Source of the DNA: an uncultured Prevotellaceae bacterium | GTDB taxonomy: Bacteria > Bacteroidota > Bacteroidia > Bacteroidales > Bacteroidaceae | NCBI GenBank assembly: GCA_900318885.1 | Contig: ONMN01000006.1 | Span: 80,411-144,410, forward strand | DNA length: 64,000 bases | Reading direction: 5' to 3' | The notes under the pieces: generated by a model | Seen by the model: only the letters and a program-made list of their open reading frames with translations | The model's database searches: none | What the model was told of the DNA's origin: nothing | Translations under genes and position numbers: made by a program | In this document: piece by piece, positions 33,801-39,024 of the stretch | Numbering within the stretch: the stretch's first letter is position 1 | How the letters are laid out: each line of letters opens with the position of its first letter

Positions 33801-36484
33801 CCAACTATCACGACCTCGATGCCATCATGAAGGATAAGGAGCACCACCTGTATGTGGACCATCCCGATGTGGATCGCTACTCGAAGATATATATCGACAA
33901 CCGCGACTGTGAGAGCGATCCGTCGAAGAGTGAGCTCGACCTGTTGAAGGACTTCTTCGAACTCTCGATGCTCAGTGGTCCTGCTCCTGCGGGCAGCACG
34001 CTCGACGGTCATGCCAACCTCAATCCGCGTGTGGCTGGCGGTTCTCACCTTGAGTTCATCCTCAACAGCAATGTCAGTCCGAAGGCCTATACGGATTGGA
34101 CACCTATCGGCGATGCTTCCCGCTGCTTCTCCGGTAACCTCCATGGTGACGGATATACCATCAGCGGTCTGAACAATTCGTTGTTCGGCAACCTCTGCGG
34201 TGCCGTCTATAACCTTGGTGTGACGGGTTCGTTCACGTCGGCAGGTATTGTCGATACAGGTGATGGTTATGTGGAGAACTGTTGGATTAATACGACAGCG
34301 GAGAACGTTGATAATGTCAAGGCCGTCTTCGGCAAGCCGACACGAGGCAGTGGCACTCAGATTGTTAACTGCTACTATCCCGAGACCAAGAACTACAACA
34401 AGACTAACATCGGACGAGGCCTTGCTACCCCGATGACAGAGCAGGAGTTCTATAATGGTACTGTGGCCTACGACCTGAACGGCTTCTACCTCAACAAGCG
34501 CTACTACGATAATAGTGCGTTCGACGGTTCACCCGTCGAATACAACTACCTCAAGCTGAAGTCCGACGGTACGCTGGAGGAGGAGATGTCCGTAGGTAAG
34601 TATCCGTCGTCGTATGCCTTCTATCCGCTCGACGAGAAGAAGGTCGATGAGAAGAAGGGTGTTCAGTACGGCTATGTGGAGGACCGCTATGTCGACGGTG
34701 ACTTCATCTATCGCGGCGGTACGGTGCCTGAGTCCTATGACGAACGTATGCGTGTGGTTCACGACGGTACATCGGCATCGGTGGTCTATAGTCCTATCTG
34801 GCCCGACGACTACCTCTACTTCGGTCAGTTGCTGACCTACGACTACAACACGTCGCTGCCGCACGAGCCGCTGCCAGCAGCTATCGCGAAGGACGGTGGC
34901 CGCGTGGTCAACAGCAGTCAGAGCAACCGAGTCTATCGTGCTCCGGCATACTTCCGCAGCAGCAAGCAGGATGTGGCACACTTCAACAACATTGCCTATC
35001 TCGTTGCCAACTCGAAGCCGGCGTCAATCTCGTCGACAGACGTGAAGGAGGCTTATCCGAATATGACGGCCATCGACTTTGCAGGTCATAACGACTCGAA
35101 GTATAAGCTCGGCCTCAATGGTGACTTCTTCTATCAGCCGTTGCTCGACATAGATGATAATCTGTTGGATATCGTCAACGAGGGTGAGACGCAGAATCTG
35201 CTCGTCTATGCACCGTCGGCTGAGAACGCCCCGAAGACACATAGCGTGCTGTCGACCTACTTCGTCGAACCGGCATACGCCAGCTATTATGTCGATGACA
35301 ACACCCGTACGGTGAAGGAGGCTCCTATGGCATCCGTCCATGGCCACCTCGTACAGAGCGACCTGACAGCCAACTGCGACCATCTGCTTGTCGACAAGCA
35401 GGACTTCAATGCGCCGATAGCCTACACCTTCGACGCTGCTCACCGCATGTGGCACCAGCGCAAGCCCGACCGTTATGTCGATACCAGCAAGGGTTGGGAG
35501 TCTGTCTCGCTGCCGTTCACTGCTGAGTTGGTTACTACCCACCAGAAGGGTGAGATAACCCACTTCTACAGTGGTAGTAGGTCGATAGACCCGAAGTCGG
35601 AGACGAAGATAGGTCATGAATACTGGTTGCGTGAGCTCACGGGTCTGAGCACCGATGGCGGTGGTGAGGCTACGGGCTTCTTCAACTATCCTGACGCTAC
35701 GGGTAAGGAGGCTAAGACGGCCACCAACACCTTCCTTTGGGACTACTATTACAGCAATAACGACCAGAAGGATGCCAACAGTGACGCCTACCAGCAGTTC
35801 TACCGTACGGCTCGTGCTTATGCGAACTATCCGTACGTACAACAGGGCAAGCCTTACCTCGTCGGATTCCCAGGTGTGACATACTACGAGTTCGACCTCA
35901 GCGGTAACTTCAGGGCCAAGAATACGGCAGCTCCGGCGCCCGTTCGCCTCGATCAGCAGGTCATCACCTTCGCTGCGAAGACCGGTGAGACGGTGAATGT
36001 CACCGACCACGAACTGCAAGAGGGTGCTGTAGGTCCGTACAAGGGTTACTACTTCAAGCCGAACTATCTGAATATCGAGGCACCTGTGAACAGCTATATC
36101 ATGGCTGCCGACGGTAGTAAGTACGATAAGGTGACGGAGGCCACTACCGACCGCAAGTTGTCTGCATTCCGCGCCTACTTCTCGGCTGACAAGGCCATCA
36201 CGCGTGCCATCAAGTTCAGCAGCATCGGTTCGCAGTTAGGCGGTGACGACGATGCCGACCGTGCAACAGAGGGTGTCAACATCTCTGCTAAGCAGCACAA
36301 GGTCGTTGTGACGTCCGGTCTGAGCACCACGGCAGATGTCCGCATCTTCAATGTCGGCGGTCTCTGCGTGGCAACGTTCAACATCGAACCTGGCGAGACC
36401 ATCGAGACTCCGATCTACAGCGACGGTGTCTATATGGTTCACGTCGACGGTGCCCGCTTCCGCAAAAAGCTCATGGTTAAGTAA
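24872..36484 (+). CDS. Giant secreted YGGGN-repeat protein with T9SS-type C-terminus, 3,870 residues
   Basis: A signal peptide of about 37 residues ends near NVYAQ. Residues about 45-1880 contain some 38 copies of a motif of the form (N/x)(V/I)(Y/F)GG(G/N)(N/x)xA followed by two short strands (VxGxTxVxIxGGxI). This suggests a long beta-solenoid. Residues 1880-3060 are non-repetitive, with no domain I recognise. Residues about 3070-3170 hold a GLUG-like segment (CFSGNLHGDGYTISGL). The end reads VRIFNVGGLCVATF ... DGVYMVHVDGARFRKKLMVK, a typical type IX secretion sorting domain. The gene follows the fimbrial lipoprotein gene by 10 bp and a terminator follows it, so it is the last gene of the fimbrial operon. 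It is probably a surface or tip adhesin; that is inference. Confidence 0.85.
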   Translation: MNRNSDIYIIRYKHWKRLLLMLTMFIVQCSMFNVYAQIVIGGHVYGGGNAGDTGGNTTVTVHAGDLDRVYGGARMADVKGRAFVNIDGAHASNYIVINRLYGGNDIAGTIGTEFEGKSEDQLPELPNEVKDHADNNGVDKTWNALVLISTKTETTGTGDEAVTTEAEGAQKIYIGQLFGGGDGEYEYGYSTERSVYYAKEDNVEVATSTTELTVPNLGKTFVDIHGGSIVYAYGGGNNATITEKTVISVDNPSKVVNSIIDTTNPNADANGELLTNDRFENKMDINTTFSYPGSAEYQIGRLFGGNNKADMAIRPRWNLQRGRIRMLYGGGNEGRMTSPEGLLMEVKGDGMVVDNVYGGCRKADVRPLKADGSPVADADIQLNPNDNPNNIPGGYAARVRVLAGHVNNVYGGNDISGNVYGGNTVGIFTNIHGNVYGGGNGSYAYTDNPKLKGDRRWGDFYYSPKDILGLSGDTFDGVQSAEALNSFRPNAEKVSILVRGTAEKPVFVEGALFVGGNSASLRDQSNTTSTNTRQTHIKIGSYVTIDNVFLGNNGENMIKHDEANADGHGEGVLRTMKRTDIASDGSKFSSMNLEDEAVFAKYMEGCAMKVKPTVVFESMAQGDAQDYKSYTTQFGSFYCGGNVGSIIVPGKITVDFEDEVIIYDKVVGGCNNANVQAVTGFNARYLGGLLGDPAPVPDGSPAGTIGDKLELNFSGLKIQPMRWNATRTALEWNTISSSSGLPVDPVTSGASPESPVISSADDLDRRLKGGNIYGGCYNTGHVNGNVVININSSIVDRKGEFAIFDQIEENEGEAILYGNDNYKITARRSGVILDEQGMDVLGKALNVFGGGYGAESEIWGSTTVNLNKGYVFQVFGGGENGAIGKGTYNSTTGKLEYTYDPRYSCHVNLKGSQEGVYRGHADDSDDMADTEFIYGGSFEAPIAGNTIINLGNGRIFNSFAGSCNADILGHTETYIGRQKKEDGTYEDGGGFPWIRDHVYGGNDLGGQILNSASFKDRVSSDLQAKLHNSDVVNASAYMEYIQGRVGYIFGGCYGDYDYTDPHYSKYTCSKGETNPGFNKLGFTKPRLDNAFVNFRPNNHTRNELERIFGAGQGASKGFGVDSMQNRSYILIDIPQTITKFQNVAVFGAGANCGLGMGVDSVTVAANLDKYSAIIDLFRGTVSNVYGGSFKEGFTRRTMLNVPSSSTISVQSLFGGAYGDDPLYPCDVYESHVNYHSANATVRGNIYGGNNNADRTLYAQVNVDVPVYNGQTDPKTGSKYMSTVYGAGFGEDTWAQYTEVNLLSGAQVYEVYGGGHNGKVINRKSLLKWAKEDPSLDLSMPGYNECGLDHQTLVHATRLGGKYHTNVHIYEGATVWNYAYGGGKGDSKKVGQGIFGSGDVYGSTYIDLLGGTVVKDLYAAGTSGAVRDSFRVTSAGFDYNGEHIEGFTASATAYIEGGTVRNVYGGGWEGDVGYHDKSVTAITNDIPGETNVVIGIRQDQASLPDGYGYLKGVPAIQRNAYAGGEGGSIFGEAHVTVNNGYIGYTYNAETKEYVAKVDDETWSDHIGKDRLSDCGNVFGGGYDDNSSVDESFVTVWGGVIRNSVFGGGEIATIGRGKVTESGDDNKTRVVSAIHKFGGTNIKIYNGHVRRNVFGGGKGYNILGYGGIHGFYTDGYVFGQTKVFIHGGEIGTAEGLASGYGNVFGGGDVGFVYGKGYGTTKTKAAESTGSPGHIYYYDEAGYLTEDCEVVISPMLQIKENGTPVEFGGKTYGPYDYVPTEYLNTLPAEKTDSRWQNLYTGDQSAGDTEERGVHIRNAVFAGGNVSSNSESYANATTVFGNTTATLYDVYHHDFITVGTEHTGGLYGGGNLSVVGGYRELNITNYGTDYYGLDQQITLEEYQKLTNRERAYFKLEYLCQQDVSIGGKNYKAGDRISEDEYNALLAAYKSETYWIQYGFCSIYAGRLLNTIQRADFCGVFGSRLVLQGAKDRVADVADATEYTINRIGELSLNQQRSVAGDTEESKKLHGNYFGIYSVVNYLGSLTSDVLFDDKRRYVEKGVTHEDTNSYYDWKTSHLDKRDRNNGTSFNQVALASGVFLELTSELSTPSNKIYGDITGIIELDLINVKKDIEGGGYVYARNEHGERTEVSHVNTLLCDYNMKDGNEARTKKFYTYSKTNLMAWQTSGNFIHKSKRIVDDCYPNNGIYNDGYTKSPAHYWYIKGEVYIYDQVVSAYAGSASAYSKEVRIPLTITAGSNGRLKLLNVQPSLYAYYADESRSESNKIGEDGVKVDNESTTYHLNDVISWWDWNQLSDNEQKYFVKETFVNVDTCYVGAIAEGNLYPSGTYVLENDLSAHASEIEPKTAYQRFMELHPNIYDKNGKPVEDLKTLFHPSNNIGHETGYVLTLDMNSPKDWDDWYSPVYANDNLQKIRKDEYNDPGTDKTKFREGPTYALTGESGLYGQREYGKGEIISKEVYDDYTTTVGRMHIQPQGQASAEPAYVALADYGTTQAGNAISQTEYNALSDKSNFDSAMVCINTIQLGDEEYVLLGELVSGDNTKLTALAQKYMDYNNSKVNADKVDLETALAYIHANLSNAYYITSDGLYGGQYFEAGENYGAIKSWCSLTDARDKFSYNYDALDLLVDPQYRGEGYIEDSYHSPYSDVKSVEYEAVYGGTGTLTYFDNDGTQHTISSGGSIDREQYEKVRNDQMHYTRIQVAAGSDEQTVYIVRENIISNGTPYAQGQDISEKDYRSLSAINKDKVDIVTLQKGAAAAVKYYCYEAYQPMTSFNTEIGVPGKAGSIISETVFNTQIPNDQKYFSIQGSEPTETTTLYVSRESNAKDVTSEKVISVVYQYTYYEADDEGEGVSLVNELHVLNIHLQLESGAPEIGLLNAPPAVLPGNSVGLKAPTVNPGLYEVLTSGWEMFFSEEDAQLHRNGVPFTNNGTPLYWYQNQKVFLAFYSKTYLGKTYSNYVPLTVANYHDLDAIMKDKEHHLYVDHPDVDRYSKIYIDNRDCESDPSKSELDLLKDFFELSMLSGPAPAGSTLDGHANLNPRVAGGSHLEFILNSNVSPKAYTDWTPIGDASRCFSGNLHGDGYTISGLNNSLFGNLCGAVYNLGVTGSFTSAGIVDTGDGYVENCWINTTAENVDNVKAVFGKPTRGSGTQIVNCYYPETKNYNKTNIGRGLATPMTEQEFYNGTVAYDLNGFYLNKRYYDNSAFDGSPVEYNYLKLKSDGTLEEEMSVGKYPSSYAFYPLDEKKVDEKKGVQYGYVEDRYVDGDFIYRGGTVPESYDERMRVVHDGTSASVVYSPIWPDDYLYFGQLLTYDYNTSLPHEPLPAAIAKDGGRVVNSSQSNRVYRAPAYFRSSKQDVAHFNNIAYLVANSKPASISSTDVKEAYPNMTAIDFAGHNDSKYKLGLNGDFFYQPLLDIDDNLLDIVNEGETQNLLVYAPSAENAPKTHSVLSTYFVEPAYASYYVDDNTRTVKEAPMASVHGHLVQSDLTANCDHLLVDKQDFNAPIAYTFDAAHRMWHQRKPDRYVDTSKGWESVSLPFTAELVTTHQKGEITHFYSGSRSIDPKSETKIGHEYWLRELTGLSTDGGGEATGFFNYPDATGKEAKTATNTFLWDYYYSNNDQKDANSDAYQQFYRTARAYANYPYVQQGKPYLVGFPGVTYYEFDLSGNFRAKNTAAPAPVRLDQQVITFAAKTGETVNVTDHELQEGAVGPYKGYYFKPNYLNIEAPVNSYIMAADGSKYDKVTEATTDRKLSAFRAYFSADKAITRAIKFSSIGSQLGGDDDADRATEGVNISAKQHKVVVTSGLSTTADVRIFNVGGLCVATFNIEPGETIETPIYSDGVYMVHVDGARFRKKLMVK
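24890..24905 (+). repeat. 16-bp motif shared by two gene starts (copy 2)
   Basis: Identical to 23780-23795 (ATATATATAATAAGGT) but read here as ATA TAT ATA ATA AGG, out of phase with copy 1. Confidence 0.7.
24938..24976 (+). repeat. ATGTTCA tandem tract encoding part of a signal peptide
   Basis: Repeats of ATGTTCA with small variations (ATGTTCATTGTTCAATGTTC) form the codons for MFIVQCSMFNVY at the end of the giant protein's signal peptide. Confidence 0.75.
24990..30520 (+). repeat. YGGGN repeat region of the 3,870-residue protein
   Basis: About 38 diverged copies by eye, from HVYGGGNAGDTGG to GLYGGGNLSVVGG, with spacers of roughly 25-90 residues. The copies differ at many codon positions, so the repeat is old or selected at the protein level and is not recently amplified DNA. 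Confidence 0.8.
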
Positions 36485-36505
36485 GCGCAGTGAAAGCTTA
36501 TATAA

Positions 36506-36536
36506 AAGGAAGATCCGCTGGGTCTTCCTTTTTTTT
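36506..36536 (+). terminator. Rho-independent terminator after the fimbrial/giant operon
   Basis: AAGGAAGA (36506-36513) pairs with TCTTCCTT (36523-36530). A bulged T and a further CC/GG pair close the 4-nt loop GCTG. The arm runs directly into a T-tract (36529-36536). Confidence 0.85.
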
Positions 36537-36540
36537 GCCC

Positions 36541-36632
36541 TGCACCCTCTCACCTCTCACCCCTTACTTCTTACTTCTTACCTTTCACCTCTCACCCTTC
36601 ACCTCTCACCTCTCACCTCTTACTTCTTCCAT
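36541..36632 (+). repeat. Long CTCACCTCT / TTACTTCT tandem tract
   Basis: About 90 bp of alternating near-repeats of CTCTCACC and CTTACTTCTTAC lies just after the terminator. It shares its unit with the in-gene tract at 7558. Confidence 0.85.
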
Positions 36633-36696
36633 CATACATCATACATCTTAACGTGATGTGATTATAAAATTTTTATTCCTAAAAATTTTGCATTTT

Positions 36697-36713
36697 ACTA
36701 TTCATCTATTCAT
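36697..36713 (+). repeat. Left arm of a perfect 17-bp inverted repeat
   Basis: ACTATTCATCTATTCAT is a tandem pair of CTATTCAT preceded by A. Its exact reverse complement is at 37086-37102, 372 bp further on. Confidence 0.9.
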
Positions 36714-36875
36714 CTTTTATCATAACATATTAATAATCAAATAATTATACAATGAATAGCGCGCATTAACTATTCATCCACTATTCATTCTTAACCACTC
36801 AAAAACCTCCTTTTATGGTTTAAGATGTTTGCTTTATCCTGAAAATCAGCAAGTTACCTTATCACAACTATTTGC

Positions 36876-36934
36876 GTAACACTTTGTAACTATACCAGTG
36901 ACAAAGTGTCACCGCCTTTGTGACAAAGTGTTAC
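36876..36934. repeat. Three 15-bp palindromic elements at exactly 22-bp pitch
   Basis: Copies at 36876-36890 (reverse orientation), 36898-36912 and 36920-36934 all fit GTNACAAAGTGTNAC. The middle one has perfect 6-bp arms (GTGACA/TGTCAC). A spacing of 22 bp, two helix turns, puts all three on one face of the DNA, as in operators or iterons. Confidence 0.8.
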
Positions 36935-37085
36935 CAATGTTATTACGATATTGAAACACGTCAAATTTTACTATCAAAAACTTTTACAATTGCCCAAAAG
37001 CCTCCAAATAATGAATAGTCAAACCACCATTCATAGGCACTATTCATTCTCTAACCGCCTAAGAACCAATAGGATAGAGCAAATA

Positions 37086-37102
37086 ATGAATAGATGAATA
37101 GT
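37086..37102 (-). repeat. Right arm of the 17-bp inverted repeat
   Basis: ATGAATAGATGAATAGT is the exact reverse complement of 36697-36713. Confidence 0.9.
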
Positions 37103-37212
37103 GTTTTGTCTTTTCTTGAAATATTTTTTAAATTTTGCTTTCTCTAACATCCTTGGGGTTCTCTGAGCTAAAGGACAGGGTGTAGCGTTGCCGCGGGCCA
37201 AATGGGTATTGT

Positions 37213-37258
37213 CTTAACTCCATAACTCCTTTAACTCCTTAACTCCTACAACTTGAGA
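37213..37258 (+). repeat. TTAACTCC tandem tract
   Basis: Near-repeats of CTTTAACTC and CTTAACTCC with variants lie between the inverted repeat and the promoter at 37309. Confidence 0.65.
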
Positions 37259-37308
37259 AAGTTTAATTATATAAAATATCCCCCGCGCGCGAATTTTGTA
37301 TTAAAATA

Positions 37309-37340
37309 TTTGGCGGTTTCGAAAAAAATCCTTAACTTTG
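37309..37340 (+). promoter_or_regulatory. Promoter of the transposase-like/giant-protein unit
   Basis: TTTG (37309-37312) and TAACTTTG (37333-37340) are 20 bp apart, and the ATG is 38 bp downstream. No other promoter is seen before the giant gene that ends at 63433. Confidence 0.65.
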
Positions 37341-37378
37341 CACACAAAATGTATTGAAATTAGGAAGACGGAACGAAA

Positions 37379-38995
37379 ATGACTCAGGCCCTAACATACC
37401 ACAATATGCATCGTCGCATGGTGACTCACAACTATGCACTGCCAGGTATCTACCACATCACATTGCATGTGGCAGAGGGTACAGGTCGTCAACCTTTAGG
37501 ACAAGTGGAAGGCTCGCTGGAAAAGCCTGATAACACGCTTGAGGGGCCGCATGTCATCCTGACACCGATAGGGGAAATGGTACGTGAGGAACTGCTTACC
37601 AGCATTACCGCACACTATTCGATGGCTGTCATCGACTCTTTTGTCATTATGCCCGAACACTTGCATGCGCTGATCATTGTGAAGGAGCCAATAGTCAGCC
37701 GTAGCGGTCGTCCTACCCATCTTGGGCAGGTGATTGCCGGTTTTAAGAAAGGCTGCAATCGTCGCTACTGGGCCATGACCGAACAAGGCATTCCAACGGG
37801 GAAACCGTTGGCCACCCTCGCTACCCCCATTCCTGCTGCCCCCGTATCTGGCGGTTCTGCCGCTGCAGCTCCCGTATCTGGCGGTTCTCCCGCTGCTGCT
37901 CCCGTATCTGGCGGTTCTGCCGCCGCTGCTCCCGTATCTGGCGGTTCTCCCGCCGCCGTCCGGGTGTCTGACGGTTCACCCGCCGCCGTCCGGGTGTCTG
38001 ACGGTTCACCCGCCGCTATCCGGGTGTCTGACGGTTCTGCCGCTGCAGCCCCCGTGTCTGGCGGTCCTGCCGCCGCTGCTCCCGTATCTGGCGGTCCTGC
38101 CGCCGCTATCCGGGTGTCTGACGGTTCACCCGTCAGAAAACGCGTTCCTTCTAATGGCACCACCGGCCGCCGCCCCCTCTTTGCCGGCGGCTATTGCGAC
38201 GTGATGCCCATTACAGCAGAACAACTGAGCACGCAGCGCGCCTATATCAATGGCAATCCGCGCAGCCGCCTGCTGCGCACCAGCCAGCGTGCTACGCTGA
38301 TGCCCTGCCGTGGTGCTTATGTTTCTGCCCTGACACCAGCAGCCCTTCGTGGCTACCTGCAGCGCGTATGCCTGCCGCAGCACGTCACACCGGCAGCTCT
38401 TGCTGAAATCGAGTGCCGCCTGCTCCTCGCCTCCAGCGTGCCCAGCGCCTCTTCCGCCTCCAGCATGCCCAGCGGTTCAGCCGCTGGGATAAGCTCTCCC
38501 TTCATAGCTCTTGATTCCTACGGCGACCGCCAGCTGTTGAACAGCCGCCTGTTGCCCGTAGTATGCCATTATCGGGACAAAGCCCATTTTGATAATCAAA
38601 AGGCGCGCTGCCTTGAAGAGGCTGCCAATGGTGCCGTCCTGGTATCAGCACGTATTGCCCCCGGCGAACAGGAAATCATGAATGAAGCCATGAATCACGG
38701 TTTCCCCGTGATTACTATTGCTGACAACGGCTTCCCCGAGCGCTATCACCCATCAACGGAGCGCATCGACCGCTGTGCGCAAGGCAAGCTGCTGATCGTC
38801 ACTCCGTGGCAGTATCAATACCGTGGCAAAAACGAACAGCTCACCATCCCCTTCTGTAAGGCGATGAACTGTGTAGCCCAGGCCCTTTGCCGCCAAAAGG
38901 ATGATTGGTGGAAGCTCCCCGTAGCCCAAATGCCCAGCGGTTCTTCCGTCTCTAGGATGCCCAGTGGATCACCCACTGGTAATAACGAGCAATAA
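37379..38995 (+). CDS. Y1 (HUH) transposase-like protein fused to a DprA-like domain
   Basis: The protein has 538 residues. Residues 1-145 match the REP-associated/IS200-type Y1 transposase fold, with the HUH pair H94 and H96 in MPEHLHALI. The catalytic tyrosine is probably Y272 in GGYCDV, followed by RAYINGNP as in this family. Between them, residues 154-253 are a 10 x 10-residue Pro/Ala/Ser/Gly array encoded by a 30-bp tandem repeat. Residues about 380-505 resemble a DprA/SLOG Rossmann domain: GAVLVSARIAPGEQEIMNEA, FPVITIADNGFPERYHP, KLLIVTPW and KNEQLTIPFCKAMN. A second Ser/Pro-rich patch and a third at the very end contain palindromes. Base composition is clearly more GC-rich than the neighbours. 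No inverted repeats of a normal insertion sequence flank it, so it looks like a resident single-copy gene of the RAYT type. Confidence 0.75.
   Translation: MTQALTYHNMHRRMVTHNYALPGIYHITLHVAEGTGRQPLGQVEGSLEKPDNTLEGPHVILTPIGEMVREELLTSITAHYSMAVIDSFVIMPEHLHALIIVKEPIVSRSGRPTHLGQVIAGFKKGCNRRYWAMTEQGIPTGKPLATLATPIPAAPVSGGSAAAAPVSGGSPAAAPVSGGSAAAAPVSGGSPAAVRVSDGSPAAVRVSDGSPAAIRVSDGSAAAAPVSGGPAAAAPVSGGPAAAIRVSDGSPVRKRVPSNGTTGRRPLFAGGYCDVMPITAEQLSTQRAYINGNPRSRLLRTSQRATLMPCRGAYVSALTPAALRGYLQRVCLPQHVTPAALAEIECRLLLASSVPSASSASSMPSGSAAGISSPFIALDSYGDRQLLNSRLLPVVCHYRDKAHFDNQKARCLEEAANGAVLVSARIAPGEQEIMNEAMNHGFPVITIADNGFPERYHPSTERIDRCAQGKLLIVTPWQYQYRGKNEQLTIPFCKAMNCVAQALCRQKDDWWKLPVAQMPSGSSVSRMPSGSPTGNNEQ
37838..38137 (+). 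repeat. In-frame 10 x 30-bp tandem array
   Basis: Ten 30-bp units encode variants of APVSGGSAAA, APVSGGSPAA and VRVSDGSPAA. Each unit contains GG-TTCnn-CC or GG-TCCTG-CC with short complementary arms (for example GCGG-TTCTG-CCGC), so each can fold as a small hairpin in DNA or RNA. Confidence 0.9.
38468..38488 (+). repeat. Perfect 8-bp-stem palindrome in the fusion gene
   Basis: CCCAGCGG-TTCAG-CCGCTGGG has an 8-bp stem and a 5-nt loop, the same architecture as the palindrome in argE at 12452-12472. Confidence 0.85.
38961..38979 (+). repeat. Palindrome near the end of the fusion gene
   Basis: CCAGTGG-ATCAC-CCACTGG has a 7-bp perfect stem and a 5-nt loop, 14 bp before the stop codon. It follows a half-matching CCCAGCGGTTCTTCCG copy at about 38935. 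Confidence 0.8.
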
Positions 38996-39024
38996 AATAA
39001 CGATTGAATAAATTGACACAAGAT

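Larger units (their letters stand above)
36633..37378 (+). other. About 750-bp non-coding region with structured repeats
   Basis: No gene is seen on either strand. It holds a 17-bp inverted repeat bounding 36697-37102, nine copies of CTATTCAT/ATGAATAG, three phased 15-bp palindromes, a CTTTAACTCC-type tract (about 37213-37258) and the promoter of the transposase-like gene. Confidence 0.7.

Noticed and set aside
30341-35900. Several long reverse-strand frames within the 3,870-residue gene
   Set aside because: They lie antisense to one uninterrupted secreted protein, lack signal or domain patterns and have no promoter.
37838-38137. CRISPR array interpretation of the 30-bp units
   Set aside because: Units are directly adjacent without spacers and stay in frame in an expressed-looking gene.
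37379-38995. Ordinary IS200-type insertion sequence
   Set aside because: The protein is far longer than an IS200 transposase, has an extra domain, and I see no element ends around it.
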